This document shows positions 51,917 through 61,456 of a stretch of DNA of 64,000 nucleotides, piece after piece. The stretch is taken from assembly GCF_000368045.1 (NCBI RefSeq), contig NZ_KB849236.1, forward strand, positions 550,487 through 614,486, written 5' to 3'. Under the pieces are notes generated by a model. The model saw only the letters and a program-made list of their open reading frames with translations, was not told the DNA's origin and made no database searches. The position numbers and the translations under genes are program-made. Positions within the stretch are counted from its first letter, which is position 1. Each line of letters begins with the position of its first letter. The stretch is from Acinetobacter johnsonii CIP 64.6. Its GTDB lineage: Bacteria; Pseudomonadota; Gammaproteobacteria; Pseudomonadales; Moraxellaceae.

Positions 51917-52951
51917 ATGCAACGAGTGGCGATAAATGGATTTGGTCGAATCGGACGTAATGTACTTCGCGCTTGGTTTGAAAATCCAAAGAACTTTCAG
52001 TTTGAAATCGTCGCGGTAAATGATGTAGCAGATGTAGAAACCTTATTGCATTTATTTAAATATGACACCACGCATGGGCGCTTTCCGGGAAAAGTCGATT
52101 TAAGTTATGAAAATGAACGTATTTATCTGCATTTATCAAATAATCAAGCACAACTTAAAGTTGAAGTCTTACGTCAGGAAAACCCGCAAGATTTGCCTTG
52201 GGCAAGTCTCCATGTAGACGTGGTTCTAGAGTGCACAGGTTTATTTCGCTCGCGTGAAGCAGCAACAGGGCATATCAGTGCAGGTGCAAAGCGGGTCATT
52301 ATTGGCGCGGCACCTTTTGACTCGGTTGATGCCGCAATTGTGTATGGGGTGAATCACCATGAGGTCAAAGTCAGTGACCAAATCATTTCCAGTGTGTCAT
52401 GTACTACACAGGCCTTAGTGCCTTTGGTTAAAATCATTGATGATGCTTTTGGAATTGATACTGCGCTCATGACCGAAATTCATGCAGTGACTGCCGATCA
52501 GTCTGTATTGGATCATGCGCATCGTGACCTAAGGCGTGCCCGTGCTTCAGGTCAAAACATTATCCCAACGACATCGTCAGCCCTTGGTGCTTTAAAACAA
52601 GTGATGCCTAAGATGGCTGATCGTATTGATGGTTATTCGATTCGTGTGCCAACCATTAATGTGGCTGCAATTGATTTAACTTTTATTTCGCAGACACCAA
52701 TTACCGATCATAAAATTAATGAAGTACTGATTCAGGCGGCGAAGTCAGACTACCGTGAAATTATGGATGTGACGGATGAACCTTTGGTGTCTTCAGATTT
52801 TAACCATTCACCCTATTCACTCATTGTTGATTTAACGCAAACCATGGTGGTCGGGCATCAAGCCAAAGTCTTTGCGTGGTATGACAATGAATGGGGCTAT
52901 GCAAACCGCTTATTAGATTTGTGTGAATCTTTTAGTGCGTCAACCACCTAA
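51917..52951 (+). CDS. Glyceraldehyde-3-phosphate dehydrogenase-like
   Basis: This 344-aa NAD-dependent dehydrogenase has the N-terminal nucleotide-binding INGFGRIGRNVLRAW. Its catalytic Cys162 lies in SVSCTTQALV and catalytic His189 in TEIHAVTADQ, followed by the DLRRARASGQN motif. The usual SCTTN is here SCTTQ. It may be a GapA-type or Epd-like enzyme: erythrose-4-phosphate dehydrogenase is the alternative, as Acinetobacter lacks a classical glycolytic route. It stands alone with a small coiled-coil gene after it. Confidence 0.85.
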   Translation: MQRVAINGFGRIGRNVLRAWFENPKNFQFEIVAVNDVADVETLLHLFKYDTTHGRFPGKVDLSYENERIYLHLSNNQAQLKVEVLRQENPQDLPWASLHVDVVLECTGLFRSREAATGHISAGAKRVIIGAAPFDSVDAAIVYGVNHHEVKVSDQIISSVSCTTQALVPLVKIIDDAFGIDTALMTEIHAVTADQSVLDHAHRDLRRARASGQNIIPTTSSALGALKQVMPKMADRIDGYSIRVPTINVAAIDLTFISQTPITDHKINEVLIQAAKSDYREIMDVTDEPLVSSDFNHSPYSLIVDLTQTMVVGHQAKVFAWYDNEWGYANRLLDLCESFSASTT

Positions 52952-53058
52952 AGGTCTTTATTTTTAAGCATCTTTTACTCTGAAAACAAGATGATAGGCA
53001 TAGACCGAATACAGACTTGTGGTTATCATGAATTTATAAACGAAAATAATGTAGAGCG

Positions 53059-53370
53059 GTGCTTATGTTGATCTTAATTTGGGGATTTATTTTGCTGTTG
53101 GCGGTTGCTGTCGTATTTTTAATTTGGTTTCAATTTAAAAATCAGGCAGATAAAACTGATCCAAGCGTAGAGCAGAATCAACTGCAAGAAAAAGTACATC
53201 ATCTTGAAGAAAACTTAAAAAAGACCTTGGAAATTATGCAAGATCTTGCAAAAAAGATGCATGTGCAACAGGAAGTGATCGAACAGACCACGTCTAAGTT
53301 GCAAAAAGTTGAGTTACAAAACGCTGAATTGGTGAATATTCTCGCTAAAGCCGTACAGCCTGAACGCTAA
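53059..53370 (+). CDS. Membrane-anchored coiled-coil protein
   Basis: This 103-aa protein has one N-terminal membrane helix (LIWGFILLLAVAVVFLIWF) and a heptad-rich coiled coil (QLQEKVHHLEENLKKTLEIM). No known family is recognised, although the plan is like small phage-shock or envelope proteins. It is transcribed alone, convergent with azlD. Confidence 0.7.
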   Translation: MLMLILIWGFILLLAVAVVFLIWFQFKNQADKTDPSVEQNQLQEKVHHLEENLKKTLEIMQDLAKKMHVQQEVIEQTTSKLQKVELQNAELVNILAKAVQPER

Positions 53371-53379
53371 AAATTAAGT

Positions 53380-53679
53380 TTAGATGAGCACGGTACGTAA
53401 TAATGCCGCGCTCAGCATACTAATCACAACGGTTGGTAAAAGTGAAAAGCGTGAAGCTGCAATCAATGTGATGGCAATGGCGAGTAGGTCTGCGACATTG
53501 TCTTTGACAAAATAAGGTGCAATTACTGAAATAAGTACGCAGCCTGGAACAACTTCCAAAATTTTTCGTTGTTTGTTGCTTAAAGTTTTATTTTTCAGCA
53601 AAACATAGCCCAATATACGCGTCAGATAAGTGGTTGCTGCGACTAATAAAATTGCGACAAGTGTAGTGCTGTGGATCAT
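53380..53679 (-). CDS. azlD: AzlD family transporter subunit
   Basis: This 99-aa protein with about three membrane segments matches the AzlD family (ATTYLTRILGYVLLKNKTLS). AzlC and AzlD together form exporters of branched-chain amino acids. It overlaps azlC by four bases, which indicates translational coupling. Confidence 0.9.
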   Translation of the reverse strand: MIHSTTLVAILLVAATTYLTRILGYVLLKNKTLSNKQRKILEVVPGCVLISVIAPYFVKDNVADLLAIAITLIAASRFSLLPTVVISMLSAALLRTVLI

Positions 53680-54422
53680 AGCTCATCCTCCTGAATAAAT
53701 AAGAAGGCAGAGGCGATGCCACAGATTGCACCAATAGGTACATACCAACCCGTCGGTAAATATAAATAAGCAATGGCCGCACTGATGAGACTGACGAGCC
53801 AAGGGCGTGCCGAACTGAATCCTTTCCACATACCACGCAGTAAAACCAAAAATACTGCAGCAAAGGCCATATCAAATCCATAACGGTGAACATCGCCTAG
53901 CAAAGGACCAAGAATGGCACCTAAGCTGGTAAAACTGACCCACATCAAGTACAGAGCAAAACAGATGCCTGCGTAGTAGGACATGCTAAAGGCCTGTTGT
54001 AGCCCAAATCTTTTCTTCTTTTCTGCATCGGCAAGCGCTGCGGCCCAACTTTCATCACACATGAAAAACAGGGCAGGGAAAACCTGTCGATTAGGCAAAT
54101 GGCGTAAATAGGGCACGAGACTTGCACCCATGAGTAAGTGACGGCTATTGACTAGGAACGTAATGAAAATTAAAACGAGAAAATTTGGTGGATTGGTCCA
54201 GACCTCGAGCACTGCAAACTCGGAACCGCCCGCAAAGTTTAGGCCAGTAAATAATGGAACTTCTAAATGGCTAAAGCCTTTTTGAGTGGCTTGTGTTCCT
54301 AAGACCAAAGCAAAAGGGATAATGCCCAGCAGCATGGGGATAGATGTTTTAATACCACGTTTAAACTCGACGTAATCGGTAGAGTCATTGAGTTCTTGAG
54401 TTGTATTTCTAAGGGAGAACAT
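53676..54422 (-). CDS. azlC: AzlC family branched-chain amino acid exporter
   Basis: This 248-aa inner-membrane protein has the AzlC family's IPMLLGIIPFALVLGTQA, a central LVNSRHLLMGASLVPYL and CDESWAAALADAEKK. The partner is AzlD. Such pairs export valine, leucine, isoleucine or analogues when the inner pool is high. The divergent Lrp/AsnC gene 165 bases away is the likely regulator. Confidence 0.92.
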   Translation of the reverse strand: MFSLRNTTQELNDSTDYVEFKRGIKTSIPMLLGIIPFALVLGTQATQKGFSHLEVPLFTGLNFAGGSEFAVLEVWTNPPNFLVLIFITFLVNSRHLLMGASLVPYLRHLPNRQVFPALFFMCDESWAAALADAEKKKRFGLQQAFSMSYYAGICFALYLMWVSFTSLGAILGPLLGDVHRYGFDMAFAAVFLVLLRGMWKGFSSARPWLVSLISAAIAYLYLPTGWYVPIGAICGIASAFLFIQEDEL

Positions 54423-54587
54423 TTTTAAATCGCCTATGCGTGCTAGGTTTTGGTGCAGTAGGTGAATAAGTGTAGGCTTTTTTTGAAGATATTTTTTGCT
54501 TTATTTAGCTTAATATAGGGCTTGTTTGGAATAATATGCTGTAATTGGTTAAATATGAGCAAAATTATGCTTTAGGAGGTGAAATTT

Positions 54588-55043
54588 ATGGATCAAACCG
54601 ATAAACGTATATTGCAAGTGCTACAAGTTGATGGAAAACTTCAAAATAATGAGTTGGCTCAGCGCATCGGACTGTCTGCCTCACCGTGTTTAAGACGAGT
54701 AAAACAACTAGAAGAAGACGGAATTATTCGGGCTTATGTGGCTTTGGTTGATCCTGTTAAAGTGAATCTGCGATTGACCGTGTTTGCACGCATTTGGCTA
54801 AAAAGTCAGGATCCGCAAACTGTGAACCAATTTGTTGAATCAATTCGTGAAGTTCCTGAAGTGGTCGAGTGTCATTTAATGGCAGGGGATTGTGATTTCT
54901 TTTTACGTATTGTGGTTGCAGACTTAGACGCCTATCGACAGTTTCAAATCCATCGTCTAAATAAAATCCCCAATATACAAAGTATTAAAACAGAAATTCC
55001 ATTGCAAAATATTAAACAAACCACAGAATTGCCGATTTGGTAA
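54588..55043 (+). CDS. Lrp/AsnC-family regulator
   Basis: This 151-aa regulator has an N-terminal helix-turn-helix (DGKLQNNELAQRIGLSASP) and a C-terminal RAM domain (VPEVVECHLMAGDCDFFLRI) for amino acid binding. The ATG at 54588 (MDQTDKRILQ) follows AGGAGGT at 54574-54580 and is clearly the start, not the GTG nine bases upstream. Divergent placement to azlCD suggests that it activates export in response to branched-chain amino acids, as Lrp-type proteins do elsewhere. Confidence 0.92.
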   Translation: MDQTDKRILQVLQVDGKLQNNELAQRIGLSASPCLRRVKQLEEDGIIRAYVALVDPVKVNLRLTVFARIWLKSQDPQTVNQFVESIREVPEVVECHLMAGDCDFFLRIVVADLDAYRQFQIHRLNKIPNIQSIKTEIPLQNIKQTTELPIW

Positions 55044-55131
55044 CTCAAAAGTTGATAGCGAAATTGCCCGTGAATGTGACAGCATGACTCAAAGTGATAG
55101 GACTTGTACTCTAGTCATGCTACTTAGGATA

Positions 55132-55644
55132 TTATGACTCTTCGTTTAAAAAGCCTTCTTTAATTTCTTTAGGCAGATCTGCGTGCCACCATGCATAAAT
55201 ACTGGCTTTAATTTCTTCATCTTCTTCAGGGTCATTTAAAGGTTCATCATCTTCACGAACCAGTTCATCACCTTCAAATTTGAACCAAAACTCCCAAGGA
55301 TCATCATCACCGCAACCCCATGCTTGCGCATGGATGTCTGGAAGCAAGGCTTTCAGGAAGAATAAAATAGCTTCCATGAACTCATCACCTGATGAACCAT
55401 GGACAAAGTGTGCGATGGAATAACCCGCGAGGGAGTATAGCGATTCAGGACCTAAGTCAAACTCGATATTATCGACGGTATTTAAAATATCTTCGGCCAG
55501 TTCAGCACCATGTTCTGGATTGATGTCACAGACTAAAGCCGTAAATTGACTCGCATCGCCGCGATGTTCTTGAAATAATCGGTCTAATTTTGACATGATT
55601 TGAGCATCTGGATGCTTGTAATATAAGTTGCTGTGCATTTCCAT
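55132..55644 (-). CDS. Acidic conserved hypothetical protein
   Basis: This 170-aa cytosolic protein is acidic. Residues 1-60 are helical, and a middle motif SIAHFVHGSSGDEFMEAILF precedes an Asp/Glu-rich stretch (DDDPWEFWF, DDEPLNDPEEDEEIKAS). No known family is recognised. The frame is intact with normal codon use. A shorter start at an ATG 16 codons in (MSKLDRLFQEH) is possible. It is transcribed alone. Confidence 0.65.
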   Translation of the reverse strand: MEMHSNLYYKHPDAQIMSKLDRLFQEHRGDASQFTALVCDINPEHGAELAEDILNTVDNIEFDLGPESLYSLAGYSIAHFVHGSSGDEFMEAILFFLKALLPDIHAQAWGCGDDDPWEFWFKFEGDELVREDDEPLNDPEEDEEIKASIYAWWHADLPKEIKEGFLNEES

Positions 55645-56073
55645 CGAATTTTCCCCAAGTAAAAAATATGTGATTAAAAGTGTTATCGGTATAACGACGT
55701 AGTATTTATTGTTGCTGTTAAATTGAGCTGAAGTATAAAAGAATGTGCCTTTTGTGCAAGCATAGGTATAATTGGAAATAAAATATAAAACAAAGTCTTA
55801 TATGAATTTTTCCAATCTGTGCAGAGCACTAGGATGAGTTAATATTATTTATTCTGATACTTGGGCATTGTCTAAAGTCATGTTTAGAATGGCTCACTCA
55901 AAATCGATAAGAATGTATAAAGTTGTTAATGATGACATCGAAACGATAAATTAAATTTTCCGAAATTGTCTAATGCACAGCACATTGTATCGTGATAGAC
56001 TAAGAGAAATCGGGTGTGCCCCGATTTTTTTATGCGGATTCGTTCCGCGCAGACAAGATTTTAGGTTTACAAC
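55645..56073. other. Intergenic region before hisZ
   Basis: 429 AT-rich bases. The first part should hold the promoter of the acidic protein gene (minus). The last part has a terminator-like hairpin (56006-56031) about 40 bases before hisZ. No good conserved frame was seen. Confidence 0.45.
56006..56031 (+). terminator. Terminator-like hairpin ahead of hisZ
   Basis: The stem AAATCGGG/CCCGATTT has loop TGTGC and is followed by a T-run of six or seven. Its position before the coding region suggests either the end of an upstream short RNA or attenuation of hisZ. Confidence 0.65.
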
Positions 56074-57240
56074 ATGCCCATTTCAGAGACATGGTTATTA
56101 CCTGATGGTGTAGCTGATGTACTACCAGAACAGGCGCAAGTGATTGAAACTTTGCGTCGTCAAGCATTAGATTTCCTCGCAACTCGAGGTTATCAGTTGG
56201 TGTACACGCCATTCATTGAATACATCGAATCGTTATCTTCTCTATCAGAATCGAATCAAGATTTAGACTTAGCCACTTTTAAAGTGATTGATCAGCTTTC
56301 TGGTCGTTTGCTTGGTGTACGTGCCGATATGACACCACAAGTGGCTCGTATTGATGCGCATGTACATCCAGTTGAAGGCGTTGCTCGTTATTGCTATGCA
56401 GGAACAGTCCTACATACCAAACCACAAGGCTTTAATACCACGCGTACACCTTTGCAATTAGGTGCTGAGCTATTCGGTTCAGACAGCATCGATGCCGATG
56501 TTGAACTGATTGATGTGATGATCAGCCTGCTTGAAAAAACAGGTTTTGCAGACGGTATCCATTTGGATTTAGGCCATGTGGGCTTATTTCGTAGTATGGT
56601 GAAGGTTGCAGGTTTAAACAAAGCGACTGAACGCCAACTCTCTGATTTATACCAGCGTAAAGCTCTGCCAGAATTGGCTGAATTTACCCAAGGTTTAAAC
56701 TTTGGTGCTGACTTTTATACTTTAGGTCGTTATGCAAGTGACTTAGATGCCTTGCAAACGCATTTAAGTGCAGAAGTCATTGCCGATGCGGAATTCAAGC
56801 ACGCTTTTGATGCATTAAAAACTACACAATCTGAGATTCAAGAACGTTGGCCAAATCTTCAGATGGGTATTGATGTGGTTGAGCTGCGCTCATATCACTA
56901 CCATACGGGCTTAATGTATGCCGTTTATGCACCAAACCGTGCTGCGCCATTGGCACAAGGTGGACGTTATGACGGAATTGGTGAGCACTTTGGGCGTGCA
57001 CGTCCAGCAACAGGCTTTAGTTGTGACTTATATGCACTTAGTGCAGGTCGTTTTCAGCAAAACAGTCTTGTGGTTGCACCCAAAGGTACTCAAACAGATT
57101 TGATCCAAGCGATTGAACACACGCGTGCTCAAGGCATGAGTGTGATTCAACTTTTGGGGCAGGATGATTTAACTACGCTTCCATATGCAACGCACCGGTT
57201 GGTGAATGTTGCAGGTCAATGGACTGTAGAACAAATTTAA
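56074..57240 (+). CDS. hisZ: ATP phosphoribosyltransferase regulatory subunit
   Basis: HisZ (388 aa) is a catalytically inactive paralogue of HisRS that partners the short HisG to start histidine synthesis. The HisRS-like LPDGVADVLPEQAQVIE, the dimer region LLGVRADMTPQVARIDAHV and the late LAQGGRYDGIGEHFGRARPA are present, and a tRNA-binding domain is missing. It precedes purA by 69 bases, an order conserved in Acinetobacter and Pseudomonas. Confidence 0.93.
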   Translation: MPISETWLLPDGVADVLPEQAQVIETLRRQALDFLATRGYQLVYTPFIEYIESLSSLSESNQDLDLATFKVIDQLSGRLLGVRADMTPQVARIDAHVHPVEGVARYCYAGTVLHTKPQGFNTTRTPLQLGAELFGSDSIDADVELIDVMISLLEKTGFADGIHLDLGHVGLFRSMVKVAGLNKATERQLSDLYQRKALPELAEFTQGLNFGADFYTLGRYASDLDALQTHLSAEVIADAEFKHAFDALKTTQSEIQERWPNLQMGIDVVELRSYHYHTGLMYAVYAPNRAAPLAQGGRYDGIGEHFGRARPATGFSCDLYALSAGRFQQNSLVVAPKGTQTDLIQAIEHTRAQGMSVIQLLGQDDLTTLPYATHRLVNVAGQWTVEQI

Positions 57241-57309
57241 TCACTTCTTTAGGTAAGCTAAAACCTGAGAAGTTCTTCAATTTTAACAGCATGATGCAAT
57301 GAGGCTATT

Positions 57310-58629
57310 ATGGGCAAGAATGTTGTGGTACTCGGTACCCAATGGGGCGACGAAGGTAAAGGTAAAATCGTCGACCTGCTCACAGATCAAGCGGCTGCGG
57401 TCGTTCGTTATCAAGGCGGACATAACGCAGGTCATACACTTGTCGTTGGTGGTAAGAAAACTGTATTACACCTCATTCCATCTGGTATTTTACGTGAAAA
57501 CGTACTGTGCTTAATTGGTAATGGTGTGGTGCTTTCTCCTGAAGCGCTCATCAAAGAGATGGACATTCTTGAAAAAGAAGGCGTGCCAGTTAAAGAACGT
57601 CTACGTATTTCTCCGAACTGTCCACTGATTTTGCCAAACCATATTGCACTTGACCAAGCGCGTGAAATCAAGCGTGGTAATGCGAAAATTGGTACCACTG
57701 GTCGTGGTATTGGTCCTGCGTATGAAGACAAAGTTGCACGTCGTGCAATTCGTGTTGCAGACTTGGTTCGTGGTGGCGAGCATCTTAAAGCTCAGTTAAC
57801 TGAACTTCTTGAGTACCATAACTTCCAATTAACACAATTCTACGGCGTAGAAGCAGTTAAATTAGAAGATGTACTTGCGCTGTGTGATCAATGGCGTGAA
57901 GTGGTTGCACCACTTGTGATTGATGTCACTACAGAGCTGCATAATTACCGTAAAAATGGTGATAACATCATGTTTGAAGGTGCTCAAGGCTCCCTTCTAG
58001 ATGTTGACCATGGTACATATCCGTATGTAACGTCTTCAAACACGACTGCTGGTGGCGTAAGCTCAGGTTCTGGTTTGGGGCCTTTACATCTTGACTATGT
58101 ATTGGGTATTACTAAAGCATACACAACACGTGTAGGTGCAGGTCCGTTCCCAACTGAGTTGGTTTATGACGCTGCAAATGACGTAGGTGATGCGATTGGT
58201 AAGCACTTAGGGACTGTAGGTTCTGAATTTGGTGCCTCTACGGGTCGTCAACGTCGTTGTGGTTGGTTCGATGCTGAAATCCTTCGTCGTTCTGTAGACG
58301 TAAACTCACTTTCAGGTATTTGCTTAACTAAACTTGACGTTCTTGATGGTTTAGAAGAAGTGAAAATCTGCGTAGGTTACGAAGCGGCAGATTCTGGTTG
58401 TGTTGGTTCTTCTGATGCGCTTGCATTTGAAACTTTAAAACCAATTTACGAAACAATGCCAGGTTGGTCTGAGTCTACCTTTGGTGCGAAATCAATGGAT
58501 CAATTGCCACAAGCAGCGATCAACTATGTAAAACGCATTGAACAATTAATCGAATGCCCAATCGATATCATTTCTACAGGTCCAGACCGTGAAGAAACGA
58601 TTGTCTTACGTCATCCATTTGACGCTTAA
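57310..58629 (+). CDS. purA: Adenylosuccinate synthase
   Basis: PurA (439 aa) condenses IMP and aspartate with GTP, on the way to AMP. The P-loop region GTQWGDEGKGKIVD and QGGHNAGHTLVV are at the N-terminus, with TTGRGIGPAYEDKVARR and the STGRQRRCGWFDA motif later. It is complete. It is preceded by hisZ and followed by its own terminator, so a hisZ-purA transcript is likely. Confidence 0.96.
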   Translation: MGKNVVVLGTQWGDEGKGKIVDLLTDQAAAVVRYQGGHNAGHTLVVGGKKTVLHLIPSGILRENVLCLIGNGVVLSPEALIKEMDILEKEGVPVKERLRISPNCPLILPNHIALDQAREIKRGNAKIGTTGRGIGPAYEDKVARRAIRVADLVRGGEHLKAQLTELLEYHNFQLTQFYGVEAVKLEDVLALCDQWREVVAPLVIDVTTELHNYRKNGDNIMFEGAQGSLLDVDHGTYPYVTSSNTTAGGVSSGSGLGPLHLDYVLGITKAYTTRVGAGPFPTELVYDAANDVGDAIGKHLGTVGSEFGASTGRQRRCGWFDAEILRRSVDVNSLSGICLTKLDVLDGLEEVKICVGYEAADSGCVGSSDALAFETLKPIYETMPGWSESTFGAKSMDQLPQAAINYVKRIEQLIECPIDIISTGPDREETIVLRHPFDA

Positions 58630-58646
58630 GCGATAAAGCATCGAAT

Positions 58647-58675
58647 AAAAAACCCTGTCTAGTACAGGGTTTTTT
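58647..58675 (+). terminator. Terminator after purA
   Basis: The stem AAAAAACCCTGT/ACAGGGTTTTTT has loop CTAGT and ends in T. It is 17 bases after the purA stop. Confidence 0.94.
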
Positions 58676-58829
58676 ATTTGTGCGGTACATCTGTACATGA
58701 GCTTGACAGATATTGATTTAAGCTGCTGAGCTGGAATGACTTTCCCGACTAAAGTTGCATGAATAAGCACGACATAGTGTATAAGTGCTTGTTAGAATAA
58801 AATGCACAATAAACAGATGAGCAGGCAGG

Positions 58830-59135
58830 ATGCAAAAGAATATCGCGGGAACTATTTTTTACTCACTACTTTTTGCTATGGGTGGTGCGCCAACAATCGC
58901 GATGATGATTATTCAAGGGCAAACCACCGATCCAGACGTGATTTATAGTGCACTCATTGGATTGTCTGTGATTATTGCTTGTATCTTGGTGCCGATCATA
59001 CTGCTCCAAAATGCATTTCTGTTTGCAAAGCGTAAAAGTGCGACCCTTGAGGAAAAAATTGAACCCTTAAGCCACCTGTATTTGGGTTTAAATATCCTGT
59101 GTTTGGTTTATTGGCTTTTGATTCAGTTTATGTAA
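58830..59135 (+). CDS. Small membrane protein
   Basis: This 101-aa protein has three predicted membrane helices (TIFYSLLFAMGGAPTIAMMI, YSALIGLSVIIACILVPIIL, YLGLNILCLVYWLLI) and a short charged loop. Its family is not recognised. It is preceded by 200 bases and followed by about 190 with no partner gene. It is probably a single-gene unit. Confidence 0.68.
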   Translation: MQKNIAGTIFYSLLFAMGGAPTIAMMIIQGQTTDPDVIYSALIGLSVIIACILVPIILLQNAFLFAKRKSATLEEKIEPLSHLYLGLNILCLVYWLLIQFM

Positions 59136-59321
59136 CTAGGTTTAAGGTAGTGTGTAGATATCGCTCTAGCACGGAAATTTGGCTTATTGTGCTTAATTGT
59201 GAAGATATTTTTACATAATTGCTATGATAAAACGCGGTGATGATATTTAACACTTTAAGTCTATTCAATATAATTCAGCACATTATGTAAAATGCTTTGA
59301 GATGGATGGAGTTAAGCAATA

Positions 59322-60095
59322 ATGAAAAATAAAATATTAATGAGTTTGTGTGCAGCAAGTGTGGTTACCATTTCAGGTTGTGCAACTTTTGCGGAAGTGG
59401 CAGGTGCAGATACTGCAACATTAAATGCAGCAGCAACCCAAGGCTTCAACAAAACAGTGAATGAAGCACGAACCACAAAGACCTTAGATACCTCATCAAC
59501 AACGTATAAGCGTATTTATGGTGTATTCAATCGCTTGAAACCATATGCTGATCAAATGAACCAAACTGGAACGAAATTTGACTGGCAGTTGGCAGTACTT
59601 AAGTCAAATCAGGTCAATGCCTATGTTGCACCTGGTGGTAAGGTGGTGTTCTATACGGGTATTGTAGATAAATTGAACCTAACTGATGCTGAAATTGCAG
59701 CGGTGATGGGACATGAGATGGTGCATGCTTTAGAAGAGCATTCGAAGAGTAAAGTGGGTGCGCAGGCATTAACGGATTTGGCCTTGGGAATTGGTCTAAG
59801 TGCGGCAGGTGTAGGTCAAACAGGTTCAGCAGCAGCGCAGCTAGGTAGTCAAATTGGTATTGGCTTGCCATACTCACGTAGCCTAGAAAGTCGTGCAGAC
59901 CAAGGTGGTTTAATGTTGATGGCTAAAGCAGGCTATAACCCTCAAGCCGCAATTAGTCTGTGGGAAAAAATGAATAAGCTCGATGGAGCAGGCGGTTCTT
60001 CATTCCTGTCGACGCACCCCTCAAATAGTCAACGTATTGAAGCAATGCGTAAGAACTTAGCCGCTGCTCAAGCGGTTTATAACCAAAGACGTTAA
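59322..60095 (+). CDS. M48-family metalloprotease lipoprotein
   Basis: This 257-aa lipoprotein has lipobox ISGC (lipidated Cys near residue 19) and a zinc-metalloprotease domain with HEMVHALEEH (about residue 131) and the third ligand Glu in SRSLESRADQGG. The layout is that of the LoiP/YggG type, outer-membrane proteases that act in envelope quality control. All catalytic residues are intact. It is a single gene with a terminator after it. Confidence 0.9.
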   Translation: MKNKILMSLCAASVVTISGCATFAEVAGADTATLNAAATQGFNKTVNEARTTKTLDTSSTTYKRIYGVFNRLKPYADQMNQTGTKFDWQLAVLKSNQVNAYVAPGGKVVFYTGIVDKLNLTDAEIAAVMGHEMVHALEEHSKSKVGAQALTDLALGIGLSAAGVGQTGSAAAQLGSQIGIGLPYSRSLESRADQGGLMLMAKAGYNPQAAISLWEKMNKLDGAGGSSFLSTHPSNSQRIEAMRKNLAAAQAVYNQRR

Positions 60096-60108
60096 TTTGT
60101 TTTTGAGT

Positions 60109-60136
60109 AAAAAAGGACGCCAAGGCGTCCTTTTTT
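60109..60136 (+). terminator. Terminator after the M48 protease
   Basis: The stem AAAAAAGGACGCC/GGCGTCCTTTTTT has loop AA and a T-run. It is 14 bases after the stop. Confidence 0.93.
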
Positions 60137-60220
60137 ATTGTCAGTTGATGATTTTGAAAATCATAAATTATTTGTTACAGATGAAGTAGTGCTTCACCTG
60201 AACAGCTAATTAAGAAATAT

Positions 60221-61270
60221 CTATGGCGCAGGATTAGGTTGTTGCTGATGAATAGCTTGAATACCCTGTAAAACTTCTTCCGATAAATCAATCTCAAAAG
60301 CTTGAATATTTTCTTTCAGCTGGTCTAAGTTGGTCGCACCAATAATCGTACTGGTCACAAAAAACTGCTGCTTGATGAAGGCTAAAGCCAGTTGTGTCGG
60401 TGTTAAACCATGACGTTCAGCCAATTGTGCATACTGTTCTGTTGCCCATTCACTCTCTGGGTTGCTATAACGACTAAAGCGGCTGAAAAGCGTCACGCGA
60501 GCATTCGCTGGGCGTGCACCATTACGGAATTTACCTGTGAGATAGCCAAAAGCGAGTGGGGAGTAGGCGAGTAAACCAATGCCTTCATATTTCGCAATTT
60601 CCGACATGCCAATTTCATAAGTGCGGTTCAGTAGGCTATATGGGTTTTGCACAGTGACAAATTTAGACAGGCCAAGCTGTTCTGCAATCTGTAGAAACTT
60701 CATAGTGCCCCATGGCGTCTCATTAGATAAGCCAATATAACGAATACGCCCTTTTTGAATCTCTGTTTCTAATGCTTGTAGTGTTTCTTGCAAAGAGGTC
60801 ACGGTTTGCGTGTTATGGGCTTCACTGTTTTCATAGCCTAATTTTCCGAAAAAGTTGGTTGGGCGCTGTGGCCAGTGTAGTTGATATAAATCAATATAAT
60901 CGGTCTGTAAACGCTTTAGGTTGCCATCTAGGGCGGTAGAAATGTCGCTTGCATTAAAACGAGTCTGTCCATCACGAATATGACTACCACCTTGAGATGG
61001 CCCCGCAATTTTAGAGGCTAAAAATAGCTTGTCCCGACCGCCGCGCTGGGCAATCCATTGGCCAATAATACTTTCGGTCGCACCTTGAGTTTCAGGTTTT
61101 GGAGGAACAGGGTACATTTCCGCAGTGTCCCAAAAGTTAATGCCTTGCGCCAAAGCATAGTCAAGTTGCTCAAAGGCTTCAGCTTGAGTGTTTTGCTCAC
61201 CAAAGGTCATGGTGCCGAGACAAATTTCAGGAACCAAAATACCTGTATCGGCTAAGGGTTTAAATTGCAT
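60221..61270 (-). CDS. NADP(H)-dependent aldo/keto reductase, Tas-like
   Basis: This 349-aa TIM-barrel reductase has the catalytic tetrad in INFWDTAEMYPVPP (Asp and Tyr), LFLASKIAG (Lys) and LYQLHWPQR (His). It has the Tas-type insert GNLKRLQTDYIDL and a C-terminal cofactor site FVTSTIIGATNLDQLKENI. Substrate is unknown; Tas of E. coli is linked to prephenate or broad carbonyl reduction. It is a single gene, in the same direction as crp but separated by a terminator. Confidence 0.92.
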   Translation of the reverse strand: MQFKPLADTGILVPEICLGTMTFGEQNTQAEAFEQLDYALAQGINFWDTAEMYPVPPKPETQGATESIIGQWIAQRGGRDKLFLASKIAGPSQGGSHIRDGQTRFNASDISTALDGNLKRLQTDYIDLYQLHWPQRPTNFFGKLGYENSEAHNTQTVTSLQETLQALETEIQKGRIRYIGLSNETPWGTMKFLQIAEQLGLSKFVTVQNPYSLLNRTYEIGMSEIAKYEGIGLLAYSPLAFGYLTGKFRNGARPANARVTLFSRFSRYSNPESEWATEQYAQLAERHGLTPTQLALAFIKQQFFVTSTIIGATNLDQLKENIQAFEIDLSEEVLQGIQAIHQQQPNPAP

Positions 61271-61400
61271 TCAACATTTCCTTTTATGGACTGCGTTTTT
61301 TCGGTCGAATTAGATTACACAGTTATGCCCAGTAGGTTAAATCACTATTTTTACAAAGTTTGTCATGATTTTGTCAAAGCAGAAGCAGATTTAAAGACAT

Positions 61401-61430
61401 AAAAAAAAGCAAATCCTAAGATTTGCTTTT
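61401..61430 (-). terminator. Terminator after crp
   Basis: The stem AAAAGCAAATC/GATTTGCTTTT has loop CTAA and ends in a run of eight T on the minus strand. It is 27 bases after the crp stop. Confidence 0.93.
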
Positions 61431-61456
61431 GGCTGTATCAGCTATGGAGGAAAGTC

